This document shows positions 38,794 to 46,970 of a stretch of 55,244 bases of DNA, in pieces (position 1 is the first letter of the stretch; every line of letters starts with the position of its first letter). The position numbers and the translations under genes were made by a program. Source of the stretch: Sphingomonas bacterium (lineage in GTDB: Bacteria; Pseudomonadota; Alphaproteobacteria; Sphingomonadales; Sphingomonadaceae); contig NZ_CAHJWJ010000021.1 in the NCBI RefSeq assembly GCF_903642285.1, positions 1 through 55,244 of the forward strand, in the 5' to 3' direction. The notes under the pieces are model-generated. The model was given only the letters and a program-made list of their open reading frames with translations, was not told where the DNA came from and ran no database searches.

Positions 38794-40692
38794 TCACTGA
38801 CACGCCAGACATTCGTCATAATCCGTCGTCACGAACTCGTACTTCGGCGCATCGATCGTGTTGTCCGCCTCCACGCCCCCGGCAAAACCCGCGCGCTGGA
38901 TGCTCTTCGATCGCAGGTAATAGAGCGACTTGATCCCCAGTTCCCACGCGCGGAAATGGAGCATCAGCAGGTCCCATTTCTCGACATCGGCCGGGATGAA
39001 CAGGTTCAGCGACTGCGCCTGGTCGATATAGGGCGTGCGGTCGCCGGCCAGTTCCAGCAGCCAGCGCTGGTCGATCTCGAAGCTGGTCTTGAAGCAATCC
39101 TTCTCCTCGGTGTCGAGGAAATCGAGATGCTGGACGCTGCCGCCCTGTTCCAGGATGCTGTTCCACACCGCGTCCGAGTTCTTCGACTTCTCGTTCAGCA
39201 ACCGCTCGAGATACGGGTTCTTCACCGACCAGCTGCCCGACAGCGTCTTGTGCGTGTAGATGTTCGCCGGGATCGGCTCGATGCACGCGCTGGCACCCCC
39301 GCAGATGATGCTGATCGACGCGGTCGGCGCGATCGCCATCTTGCAGCTGAACCGCTCCATCACGCCCATCTCGGCGGCGTCGGGGCAAGGGCCCCGCTCG
39401 ACCGCCAGCTGCATCGATGCTTCGTCGACCTGGCCCTTGATGTGCTTGAAGATGCGCAGGTTCCACGACTTCGCCATCGCGCCTTCGAACGCCAGCCCGC
39501 GTGCCTGCAGGAACGAATGGAAGCCCATCACGCCCAGCCCCACCGACCGTTCGCGCGCGGCGGAATAGGCGGCGCGCTCCATGCCCGGCTCGGCGCGCGC
39601 GATGAAATCCGACAGCACGTTGTCGAGGAACCGCATCACGTCCTCGACGAAGCCGCGCTCGTCCTTCCACTGGTCCCATGTCTCCAGGTTGAGCGACGAC
39701 AGGCAGCAGACCGCGGTGCGGTCGTTGCCCAGATGGTCGCGCCCGGTCGGCAACGTGATCTCGCTGCACAGGTTCGAGGTGGATACCTTGAGGCCCAGGT
39801 CGCGGTGATGCTTGGGCATCGTCCTGTTCACGTGATCGGCGAAGATAATGTACGGCTCGCCGGTCGCGAGGCGTGTCTCGACCAGCTTCTGGAACAGCGA
39901 CCGCGCATCGACCGTCGCGCGGACCGACCGGTCCTTGGGCGACAACAGCTTCCATTCCGACCCGTCGCGCACCGCCTCCATGAAGGCGTCGGTCAGCAGC
40001 ACGCCGTGGTGCAGGTTCAGCGCCTTGCGGTTGAAATCGCCCGAGGGTTTGCGGATCTCCAGAAACTCCTCGATCTCGGGATGCGAGATGTCGAGATAGC
40101 AGGCCGCCGACCCGCGGCGCAGCGAGCCCTGGCTGATCGCGAGCGTCAGCGAATCCATCACGCGCACGAACGGGATGATCCCGCTGGTCTTGCCGTTCAG
40201 CCCGACCGGCTCGCCGATGCCGCGGACATTGCCCCAATAGGTCCCGATCCCGCCGCCGCGCGACGCGAGCCAGACATTCTCGTTCCAGGTGTCGACGATG
40301 CCGGTCAGGCTGTCGGGCACCGAATTGAGGAAGCACGAGATCGGCAGCCCGCGCCCGGTGCCGCCGTTCGACAGCACCGGCGTCGCGGGCATGAACCACA
40401 GCTTCGAGATATAATCGTACAGCCGCTGCGCGTGCGCCGCATCGTCGGCATAGGCGGAGGCGACGCGGACGAACAGATCCTGATAGCTTTCACCCGGCAG
40501 CAGATAGCGGTCGGTCAGCGTTTCCTTGCCGAAATCGGTCAGCAGCGCGTCGCGGCCGTGATCCACCTCCAGCGGATAGGGCGCGTTGACGCGCTTGTTC
40601 GCCGCCACCGGCGTGGCATCGCGGTCATCCGTCGTCACGGGGTCCATCGTCTCGGTCGTCATCATCGCTTCCCGATCATCCTGCAGGTCCAT
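38794..40692 (-). CDS. nrdA: Ribonucleotide reductase class I, large subunit
   Basis: 632 residues. The catalytic barrel is easy to follow: KLWFMPATPVLSNGGTGRGL, SRGGGIGTYWGNVRGIGEP, GSLRRGSAACYLDISHPEIE, the active-site STSNLCSEITLP, and APTASISIICGGASACIEPI. The C-terminal redox pair is in YDECLACQ. No extended ATP-cone is visible at the N-terminus, so the overall activity site may be reduced. It reduces ribonucleotides together with NrdB. Starts at ATG 40692 or the internal ATG 40665 are both possible. Confidence 0.95.
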   Translation of the reverse strand: MDLQDDREAMMTTETMDPVTTDDRDATPVAANKRVNAPYPLEVDHGRDALLTDFGKETLTDRYLLPGESYQDLFVRVASAYADDAAHAQRLYDYISKLWFMPATPVLSNGGTGRGLPISCFLNSVPDSLTGIVDTWNENVWLASRGGGIGTYWGNVRGIGEPVGLNGKTSGIIPFVRVMDSLTLAISQGSLRRGSAACYLDISHPEIEEFLEIRKPSGDFNRKALNLHHGVLLTDAFMEAVRDGSEWKLLSPKDRSVRATVDARSLFQKLVETRLATGEPYIIFADHVNRTMPKHHRDLGLKVSTSNLCSEITLPTGRDHLGNDRTAVCCLSSLNLETWDQWKDERGFVEDVMRFLDNVLSDFIARAEPGMERAAYSAARERSVGLGVMGFHSFLQARGLAFEGAMAKSWNLRIFKHIKGQVDEASMQLAVERGPCPDAAEMGVMERFSCKMAIAPTASISIICGGASACIEPIPANIYTHKTLSGSWSVKNPYLERLLNEKSKNSDAVWNSILEQGGSVQHLDFLDTEEKDCFKTSFEIDQRWLLELAGDRTPYIDQAQSLNLFIPADVEKWDLLMLHFRAWELGIKSLYYLRSKSIQRAGFAGGVEADNTIDAPKYEFVTTDYDECLACQ

Positions 40693-41176
40693 CGAACCAT
40701 CCTTCGTTCCCGTTCATTTCGAATCGGACGGCGTGCCCCGATCCTATCATCGGGAGCAGCCGATGCGAGAACAAACCGTGTCCATCGACACCGATGTCGG
40801 TGTCTCCGGCCACACCCCATATGGGCGACGGCGCGGTAGAAACCACCATCGATTGGGTCCGCCCCCGAACGCAACCGCAACAGATTGTGCCAAAGCGGGT
40901 AAGCGCGCAAGACGGTAAATCGCCCGGCCACCCAACGGCCGGTCGCGCGTGGGATTCGCTTCGTCGCAGGGGCCGGGCCGCGACGCGTGGACTTTGGCGG
41001 GGTACGCGAAACGCAAGGGAACGGGGCAGGAACGGAAATATTTCGGAAGATAGGCGGGCGACGATGATCGGCGAACACGGGCGATGGCTGACTTTCGGCA
41101 GTGTCCCAGCACTGGCATCGAGCAAGGGTCCAAAAACCGTCCCAGCCTCGCCACAATTACCGGCCAGTGGATCGGT
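40693..41176. other. Divergent control region between nrdA and the GNAT gene
   Basis: 484 bases without a supported gene. The open frames crossing it on both strands have Arg-rich, shadow-like translations and continue into neighbouring genes. It must hold the nrdA promoter (minus strand) and that of the acetyltransferase (plus strand). A 16-base palindrome at 40788-40803 is the only sequence feature that stands out, together with CCATATGG at 40817-40824. Confidence 0.5.
40788..40803. promoter_or_regulatory. Possible NrdR-type box upstream of nrdA
   Basis: ACACCGATGTCGGTGT is a perfect 7-bp inverted repeat with a two-base centre. It has the length and the ACAC/GTGT ends of NrdR operators, but not their AT-rich middle. 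It lies 95 bases before the nrdA ATG. A second, weaker ACAC-CATATG element starts 24 bases further upstream of nrdA, which is not the usual spacing for paired NrdR boxes. Confidence 0.35.
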
Positions 41177-41653
41177 ATGGCGACGATACGACACGCGATA
41201 TTCCCCGCAGACCGGCCGGCGGTTCTCGATATCTGGCGCGAGTTCGTAGCCAGTCCGAGCGTGAGCCTCGCCCATCAGAACAATCAGCTCGAATTCGACG
41301 ACATACCGGGCAAATATGCGGCACCCGATGGTTGCATCCTGTTGGCCGACGGTGACGCCGGTGACGACGGGATCGAAGGTTGCGTTTCGCTGAAGAAGGT
41401 CGACGCTGGGATTTGCGAGATGAAGAGGCTCTATGTCAGGCCTCGTGCGAGAGGCACGAGGCTCGGTCATGATCTGATCGAGAGGTTGATCGGCGAGGCG
41501 CGTGATTTGGGTTATTCCGAGATGCGGCTGGACGTGCTGGAAGAGTTCGTCCAGGCAAAGAAGCTGTACGTCGCGTTCGGCTTCGTTCCAGCCGAGCCGA
41601 TTTCCTTTAACCCTTTACCAGGCACCGAGTTTCTCGGCCTGCGCCTGAAATAG
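41177..41653 (+). CDS. GNAT-family acetyltransferase
   Basis: 158 residues from ATG 41177. The acetyl-CoA-binding signature is in VRPRARGTRLGHDLIERLI, preceded by CEMKRLYV, and the C-terminal strand is MRLDVLEEFVQAKKLYVAFG. The substrate is not evident. A longer frame from 41084 adds sequence unlike the family. It stands alone on the plus strand, divergent from nrdA. Confidence 0.88.
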   Translation: MATIRHAIFPADRPAVLDIWREFVASPSVSLAHQNNQLEFDDIPGKYAAPDGCILLADGDAGDDGIEGCVSLKKVDAGICEMKRLYVRPRARGTRLGHDLIERLIGEARDLGYSEMRLDVLEEFVQAKKLYVAFGFVPAEPISFNPLPGTEFLGLRLK

Positions 41654-41791
41654 CAACGTGTCAGATCTATCGCGGAGCACGTCGGGCAAAGCAAAAATCA
41701 TTGCGCCGATCGATACTCCTTCCGCTCCAGCGGAACGGTAGGCGCATCCCGCCCGTTACGGCGGAACTGCCATTACCCGAAAGGATTACGC

Positions 41792-42082
41792 ATGAAGCTC
41801 GCATTCGCCACCCTGCCGTTCGCCGCCCTCGCCCTGATCGCGAGTGCCGGGGCCGACGCGCAGACGACCAACCACACCAAGGTCACGCATGATACCAGCG
41901 TGCATGACGGCGTCGCCACGCGGACGACGAAGGTCGTCTATACCCACAAGCACAAGACGCGCCGGGCGAGGCGTATCCTGGGCGTCAAGGTCGGCCACAA
42001 GACGGTGACCCGCAAGACGGTGCGCGAGACGACGCACAGCTCGAACGGCGATGTCAGCACGACGGTGAAGCACATGCATTGA
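41792..42082 (+). CDS. Small secreted His/Lys/Thr-rich protein (96 aa)
   Basis: GAAAGGA precedes ATG 41792. A clear signal peptide (FATLPFAALALIASAGADA, cleavage before QTT) is followed by a basic mature part rich in Thr, His, Lys and Arg (VVYTHKHKTRRARRILG, then VTRKTVRETTHSSNGDV, ending KHMH). There are no cysteines. The pattern suggests a periplasmic metal-binding or polyanion-binding protein, but no family is recognised. A strong hairpin follows the stop. Confidence 0.7.
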   Translation: MKLAFATLPFAALALIASAGADAQTTNHTKVTHDTSVHDGVATRTTKVVYTHKHKTRRARRILGVKVGHKTVTRKTVRETTHSSNGDVSTTVKHMH

Positions 42083-42086
42083 TGGC

Positions 42087-42108
42087 GGGGGGCGTCGAAG
42101 CGCCCCCC
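42087..42108 (+). other. GC-only hairpin after the small secreted-protein gene
   Basis: GGGGGGCG pairs perfectly with CGCCCCCC across a six-base loop, five bases past the stop codon. There is no T-run behind it, so I do not call it a rho-independent terminator. It may still stop or stabilise the transcript. Confidence 0.5.
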
Positions 42109-42114
42109 ACCCCG

Positions 42115-42198
42115 CGTCACGCCGGGCTCGTCCCGACATCCAGTGCCGCGCGCTTCCGGCTCGCGTCTCTGGACCCCGGGACCAGCCCGGGGTGACGG
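42115..42198. repeat. GTCAYSCCGGG-type palindromic element
   Basis: The left arm GTCACGCCGGGCTCGTCCCG and right arm CCCGGGACCAGCCCGGGGTG fold on each other, with ATCCAG and CTCTGGA in the inner part. It sits between the secreted-protein gene and coq4. Confidence 0.8.
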
Positions 42199-42251
42199 AG
42201 GTTTTTGGATTGGCGATCAGCCATCGCCCTGCGTTCGCAGGAGCACGACCG

Positions 42252-43046
42252 TCAGGCCGCCAGCCGAACCTCCGCATCCGGCAGTTTCGCTTTCTGCGTG
42301 CTGAGATACGACGCCAGTTCCGCGCCCAGTTCGATCTGCGCGCGCTTGTAGATCACCGGCTCCGCGATGTTCAGCCGCGCGCGGACCGCCTCGATCGGTT
42401 CGTCGAGGAGCTTCAGGTAATCCTCGCCCGAAATCCATTTCGCGCGCCGGCCGTGGCGATAACCCTCCCAGACCGCACGCGCGAACAGCCGGCTGCCCGT
42501 GACGCGAATGCTCTTCAGCGCGGCGGCGGCACCGATGAAGGCCCAGCCGAGCCCGCCGACCTGCGCATAGCTGAACGCCACCAGCGCAGCCTCGCCCATG
42601 CTTTCGTCCGCCTTGTAGCCGGTCAGGACGTGCCAGATGTCGTGCGTGTCGCGGACCCGGCGGCCGAACCAGGCATAGGGGTGCGCCATCTCGTCCGCGG
42701 AGGGCTCGACCTTGCTGACCTCGACCAGACCGGCGGCGGTGTAGCCGGTGGATTCGAGAAAGCCGCGATACGCCGCCCCCACGGTGCCGGGCGCGAAGTC
42801 GGCGACGAAGGCGGGATCGGAGAAGCGCTCCGCCAGCTCGACGCGGTCATACGCGATCCGGCCGCCCTCCGACGTGCCCAGCAACCGCGCATAGTTCATC
42901 GGCGCGTTGCCGACGTTCAGCGCGCGCATGATCCGGAACACCTGCGTGGTGTCGTCACCGTTCGCCATCAGCTTGCGGATCGCGTCGAACGCGACGCGCC
43001 AGTCGCGACGACCGGTCGTGCCGGGGAAGGGCGGTAGCTTGGCCAT
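42252..43046 (-). CDS. coq4: Coq4-family ubiquinone biosynthesis protein
   Basis: 264 residues from ATG 43046. The Coq4 zinc motif is HDIWH at 135-139 (RVRDTHDIWHVLTGY), followed by acidic residues E148 and E152. VGGLGWAFIGAAAALKSIR and WEGYRHGRRAKWISGEDY follow. Coq4 helps decarboxylate and hydroxylate the benzoquinone ring and organises ubiquinone biosynthesis, which fits the polyprenyl diphosphate synthase gene elsewhere in this window. No neighbouring gene is in the same pathway. Confidence 0.88.
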   Translation of the reverse strand: MAKLPPFPGTTGRRDWRVAFDAIRKLMANGDDTTQVFRIMRALNVGNAPMNYARLLGTSEGGRIAYDRVELAERFSDPAFVADFAPGTVGAAYRGFLESTGYTAAGLVEVSKVEPSADEMAHPYAWFGRRVRDTHDIWHVLTGYKADESMGEAALVAFSYAQVGGLGWAFIGAAAALKSIRVTGSRLFARAVWEGYRHGRRAKWISGEDYLKLLDEPIEAVRARLNIAEPVIYKRAQIELGAELASYLSTQKAKLPDAEVRLAA

Positions 43047-43131
43047 CGAGTCGCGCTCCTTACTGACACTGGTGTAGGTAGCGGATCGGGGGAAGGTGTC
43101 AAGATGTGGATGGGTGCGATCACCCGATATA

Positions 43132-43236
43132 CCCACCCCGGTGAAGGCCGGGGCCCAGCTGCGATGGTCTCTCGAGAGCGAACGGTGCCTCGTCGAACGT
43201 ATTCCCGACTGGGCCCCGGCCTTCGCCGGGGTGGGG
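43132..43236. repeat. Long inverted-repeat element (CCCACCCCGG type)
   Basis: Near-perfect 27- to 28-base arms at 43132-43158 and 43209-43236 are separated by about 50 bases. Each arm contains a small CCGG-GNGAAGGCCGG hairpin. It lies between the start of coq4 and the stop of the SDR gene. Confidence 0.85.
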
Positions 43237-43257
43237 TAGCGCGTGGTTTTCGAGTCC

Positions 43258-44271
43258 TTACGGCTGCCCCGACCCCCCCGCCGATCCGTACACCTGCCCG
43301 GTGGCGTAGCTCGCATCCGCCGCGGCCAGCTGGACGTAGATCGACGCCAGTTCCGCCGGCTGTCCGGGCCGACCCATCGGCGTGCTCGCGCCGAACTGCT
43401 CCAGCTTTTCCATCGTCGCGCCGCCTGCGACCTGGAGCGGGGTCCAGATCGGGCCCGGCGCGACACCGTTGACGCGGATGCCCTTTGACGCGAGCTGCTT
43501 GGCGAGCGATTTGGTGAAGTTCATCATCGCCGCCTTCGTCATCGCGTAATCGACGAGGTCCTTGGACGGGTCGTACGCCTGTTCGGACGTCGTCTGGATG
43601 ATCGCGCTGCCCGGCTGCAGATGCGGCAGCGCGGCCTTGGTGATCCAGAACGTGCCATAGATGTTGGTCCTGATCGTCGCGTCGAAATCCTCGTCGGTGA
43701 TGTCGAGAAGCGACTGGCGCTGCTGCTGGCGGCTGGCGTTGTTGACGAGGATATCGAGCCCGCCGAGCTGGTCGACCGCGCTTTGCACCATCCGCCGGCA
43801 ATGTGCGGCATCGCGGTTGTCGCCGGGTAACGTCACCGCCTCGCGACCGGCGGCGCGGATCAGTTCGACGACCTCTCGCGCATCGGGTTCTTCGGCGGGC
43901 AGATAGGCGATCGCCACGTCCGCGCCCTCGCGCGCGAAGGCGATCGCGGCGGCGCGACCCATGCCGGAATCTCCGCCGGTGATGAGCGCCTTGCGACCGA
44001 GCAGACGGCCCGATCCCTTGTAGCTTGTCTCGCCATGGTCGGGGCGTGGGTTCATCTTGCTCGCGAGGCCGGGGAAGGGCTGCGACTGGCGCTGGAAGGG
44101 TGGCTTGACGTATTTCGTCGTCGGGTCCTGTAGCGGGCCGGCGGCGGGGGGACCTTCCGCGCTCGTCGCCTGACCGGATGCCATTGCAGGGCCGGCGGCG
44201 GTCAGGCCGATCCCCGCGACCGCTGCGCCGCCGACGAGCGTGCGTCGGGAGATGCTGTCGTTTGCCATCAA
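43258..44271 (-). CDS. Tat-exported short-chain dehydrogenase/reductase (YghA-like)
   Basis: 337 residues. A twin-arginine leader (SISRRTLVGGAAVAGIG) precedes a Pro/Gln-rich segment (about 40-80) common to YghA-type SDRs. The Rossmann motif TGGDSGMG is at 98-105, NNAS at 177-180, and the catalytic residues are S229, Y242 and K246 (YAMTK). It should use NAD(P)H on an unknown carbonyl or hydroxyl substrate, probably after folded export to the periplasm. Starts at 44271 and 44268 are equivalent. Confidence 0.85.
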   Translation of the reverse strand: MMANDSISRRTLVGGAAVAGIGLTAAGPAMASGQATSAEGPPAAGPLQDPTTKYVKPPFQRQSQPFPGLASKMNPRPDHGETSYKGSGRLLGRKALITGGDSGMGRAAAIAFAREGADVAIAYLPAEEPDAREVVELIRAAGREAVTLPGDNRDAAHCRRMVQSAVDQLGGLDILVNNASRQQQRQSLLDITDEDFDATIRTNIYGTFWITKAALPHLQPGSAIIQTTSEQAYDPSKDLVDYAMTKAAMMNFTKSLAKQLASKGIRVNGVAPGPIWTPLQVAGGATMEKLEQFGASTPMGRPGQPAELASIYVQLAAADASYATGQVYGSAGGSGQP

Positions 44272-44364
44272 TCGTCCTTTTCAATCCTTGCCGCGACTAC
44301 GCGTCAAGAAACGGAAAGGTCCGATCCAACCAGGTGATGGAGATCAGGTTCGGGCCGACGACTT

Positions 44365-44448
44365 CGTCATGCCGGGCCTGTCCCGGCATCCAGCGCCACG
44401 GGCGATACGCTGCTTGGCTCTGGACCCCGGCACAAGGCCGGGGTGACG
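44365..44448. repeat. GTCATGCCGGG-type palindromic element
   Basis: CGTCATGCCGGGCCTGTCCC on the left pairs with CCCCGGCACAAGGCCGGGGT on the right, with CATCCAG and CTCTGGA inside. It ends seven bases before the dnaN stop codon. Confidence 0.82.
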
Positions 44449-44455
44449 GTAGGGC

Positions 44456-45574
44456 TCACACCCGCATCGGCATCAGCACGTACAGCGCCGCGGCCTTGTC
44501 GTTCTCGCGGATCAGCGTCGGTGCGGCGGCATCGGCCAGATGGACCTCGACCGTGTCGCCCTCGATCTGGCCGAGGATGTCCATCAGATAGCGGCTGTTG
44601 AAGCCGATCTCGAACGGCAGCGCGGTATAGTCGCCGGGGACTTCCTCGGCCGCGGTGCCGTTTTCGGGGCTGGTGACCGACAGCGTGATCTTGTCGCGAT
44701 CGAGCGCCATCTTCACCGCACGAGTCTTCTCGGTCGCGATCGTGGAGACGCGGTCGACGCCTTCCATGAAGCTTTTCGGGTCGAGCTTCAGCATCTTGTC
44801 GTTGCCGGTCGGGATGACGCGCGAATAATCGGGGAAGGTGCCGTCGATCAGCTTCGAGGTCAGCAAAGCGGTGCCGAGATCGAAGCGGATCTTGGTCGGC
44901 GACAGCGAGACGCCGACCGATCCGTCGACCTCGTCGAGCAGCTTGCGCAGTTCGGCGACGCATTTGCGCGGCACGATCACGTCGGGCATTCCCTCCGCGC
45001 CGTCTGGCCGGGGCAGCGTGACGCGCGCCAGCCGGTGGCCGTCGGTCGCCGCGGCCTTGAGGACGGGCGACGATCCTTCGCCGTCCGCGACATGCAGGAA
45101 GATGCCGTTCAAATAGTAGCGCGTCTCCTCGGTCGAAATCGCGAACCGAGTCTTGTCGATGATCTGCTTCAGCGTCTCCGCGGGCAGTTCGAACTGCGTC
45201 GGCAGTTCGCCTTCCGCGATCACGGGGAAATCGTCGCGCGGCAGCGTGCCGAGCGAGAAACGCGCGCGGCCCGCCATGATCGTCATCCGGCCGTCGGCGG
45301 CGGCGAGCTGGACCTGGCTCCCCTCGGGCAGCTTGCGCGCGATGTCGAACAGCGTGTGCGCGCTGACCGTGGTCGCGCCCGCCTGATCGACCGCGGCGGC
45401 GACGCTTTCGTTGATCTGCAGGTCGAGGTCGGTCGCCATGAGGCGCAGCGACCCTTCCGCGGTCGCCTCGATCAGGACGTTGGACAGGATCGGGATGGTG
45501 TTGCGGCGCTCCACCACGGACTGGACATGGCTCAGCCCCTTCAGGAGCGTCGCGCGTTCGATCGTCGCCTTCAT
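44456..45574 (-). CDS. dnaN: DNA polymerase III beta sliding clamp
   Basis: 372 residues from ATG 45574. The N-terminal pattern LKGLSHVQSVVERRNTIPIL and the repeated three-domain clamp fold are clear (ATDLDLQINESVAAAV in domain 1, SVTSPENGTAAEEVPGDYTA in domain 3). The C-terminus YVLMPMRV matches the conserved M-P-M/R-hydrophobic ending. It forms the ring that tethers replicative polymerases to DNA. dnaA is not next to it here. Divergent from the histidine phosphatase gene. Confidence 0.96.
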   Translation of the reverse strand: MKATIERATLLKGLSHVQSVVERRNTIPILSNVLIEATAEGSLRLMATDLDLQINESVAAAVDQAGATTVSAHTLFDIARKLPEGSQVQLAAADGRMTIMAGRARFSLGTLPRDDFPVIAEGELPTQFELPAETLKQIIDKTRFAISTEETRYYLNGIFLHVADGEGSSPVLKAAATDGHRLARVTLPRPDGAEGMPDVIVPRKCVAELRKLLDEVDGSVGVSLSPTKIRFDLGTALLTSKLIDGTFPDYSRVIPTGNDKMLKLDPKSFMEGVDRVSTIATEKTRAVKMALDRDKITLSVTSPENGTAAEEVPGDYTALPFEIGFNSRYLMDILGQIEGDTVEVHLADAAAPTLIRENDKAAALYVLMPMRV

Positions 45575-45706
45575 TCTCTCGTCCCCCGTGCCCGCCCGAG
45601 TCCCGGGGGCCGCGCCCACCGGTTCCTACCCAAATAGCGGGCCCCCGGGCAAGCGCCGCGGCTGTCGCGCGAAAACGGTAAAGCATCGGTTGACGATGGC
45701 GGCGGC

Positions 45707-46354
45707 GTGGCGGACAGGGCGGGGATGCGAAGGGGAAGGGATTTCATCGCGCGCCACGGGGAGACGGTGTTCAACGCCGCGCGGCGGCTGCAGGGCGACG
45801 CCCCGCACACCCCGCTGACCCGCGCGGGCTTCGCGCAGGCGGACGAGCTCGGGCGGGCGATGCTGGAGGAACTGGGGCCGGTGCCGAAGCTGACGCTTTG
45901 GGCCTCGCCGACGGGCCGTGCGCTGCAGACGCTCGCGGTGATCGCGGAACATCTGGCGCTCGATTGGCACACCGCGCGAACCGATGCGCGGCTGGTCGAG
46001 ATCGGGATGGGGTCGTGGGGCGGACGCGCTTATGCCGATGTCGCCGACGAGGTCGGGGAGATGTTCGTCGGGGCGACCGGCGCGCTGCGCGTGGCACCGG
46101 ACGGCGAGGATTATCCCGCGATCGAGGCGCGCGTTCGTGGCTGGCTGGCGGAGACCGACGACGATCCCGGCGACCGGCTGACAGTGATGCACGGCATCTC
46201 CAGCGGCGTGCTGCGCGGTGTGATGACCGGCCGTGCGCCCGATCCCGCGATCGACGCGCCCTTCGCGCCAGGGTTGCCGCAGGGATCGATCGTCTGCATC
46301 GAAGCCGGGGTCGAGCGCGTGGTGCACTGGGGCGCGGGGTATGCGCCGGCGTGA
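45707..46354 (+). CDS. Histidine phosphatase (phosphoglycerate mutase-like)
   Basis: 215 residues. The phosphohistidine motif RHGET is at 16-20 and the second histidine is in TVMHGISSGVLR. WASPTGRALQTL supplies the conserved arginine after the first helix, and E in VEIGMGSWGG is in the usual acid position. These enzymes remove phosphate from small metabolites or proteins; the substrate is unknown. An internal ATG at 45725 would also fit. The stop overlaps the next gene by GTGA. Confidence 0.85.
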   Translation: MADRAGMRRGRDFIARHGETVFNAARRLQGDAPHTPLTRAGFAQADELGRAMLEELGPVPKLTLWASPTGRALQTLAVIAEHLALDWHTARTDARLVEIGMGSWGGRAYADVADEVGEMFVGATGALRVAPDGEDYPAIEARVRGWLAETDDDPGDRLTVMHGISSGVLRGVMTGRAPDPAIDAPFAPGLPQGSIVCIEAGVERVVHWGAGYAPA

Positions 46355-46827
46355 AGCGGCTGGCGCTGTTGGTCGTGTTGGCAGCGGCGCCGCCGGTCGC
46401 TGCGCGAGAGACGATCGGCATCTACAAGGGCTGGGGTGCGTTTCGTGACGCGCGGCCGCCCCGCTGCTTCGCGATCGCCGAGCCGGTGCGTGCGGGCGGG
46501 GCGGGGCGGCCCTTCGCCAGCGTCGCCGATTGGCCGGGGCGGGGCTTGCGCGGATCGTTCCACATCCGCCTCAGCCGCGAGCGCGACCGGTCGGCGGGGG
46601 TAACACTGTCGATCGGCGAACGGCGATTCGCGCTGATGGCGGACGGCGTGGACGCCTGGGCCGCCGATACCGCGAGCGACCGGGCGATCGTGGCGGCGAT
46701 GCGCGACGGGCGCAGCATGAGCGTCGAGGCGGTGGGCGCGGGGGGGCATCCCTTCGCGGATGTCTACGCGCTCCCCGGCGCGGCGACCGCGATCGACGCG
46801 GCGGCGCTGGGGTGCGTGGGGCTTTAA
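46351..46827 (+). CDS. Secreted hypothetical protein (158 aa)
   Basis: Starts at GTG 46351, overlapping the phosphatase stop. The signal sequence (LALLVVLAAAPPVAARE) is followed by a short beta-rich domain: IGIYKGWGAFRDARPPRCFA, then SFHIRLSRERDRSAGVTL and RRFALMADGVDAWAAD. The two cysteines could form a disulphide. It vaguely recalls invasion-associated locus B-type periplasmic proteins, but I would not assign it there. Co-translated with the upstream phosphatase. Confidence 0.7.
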   Translation: MKRLALLVVLAAAPPVAARETIGIYKGWGAFRDARPPRCFAIAEPVRAGGAGRPFASVADWPGRGLRGSFHIRLSRERDRSAGVTLSIGERRFALMADGVDAWAADTASDRAIVAAMRDGRSMSVEAVGAGGHPFADVYALPGAATAIDAAALGCVGL

Positions 46828-46837
46828 TGGGATACGG

Positions 46838-46921
46838 CGTCACCCCGGCCTCGTGCCGGGGTCCAGGGCCACGGGCGGAATCGTTCGCGGCTCTGGATGC
46901 CGGGACGAGCCCGGCATGACG
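46838..46921. repeat. GTCACCCCGGC-type palindromic element
   Basis: CGTCACCCCGGCCTCGTGCC pairs with the distal GCCGGGACGAGCCCGGCATG, with GTCCAGGG and CTCTGGA inside. It lies between the secreted-protein gene and rlmN. Confidence 0.82.
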
Positions 46922-46970
46922 GGAGAGGGCGCGGTGGCAATTCTTCCGGATTTCCCCTATACGCCATCCC

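Noticed and set aside
38816..40399. 527-codon second frame on the minus strand within nrdA
   Set aside because: Arg/Gly/Ala-rich overlapping frame with no motif; the 632-residue NrdA frame explains this DNA.
38659..40839. 726-codon open frame on the plus strand
   Set aside because: It is the reverse shadow of nrdA, in which all reductase motifs are readable on the minus strand.
42087..42108. GC hairpin considered as a rho-independent terminator
   Set aside because: It has no T-run after the stem, so it fails the usual criterion.
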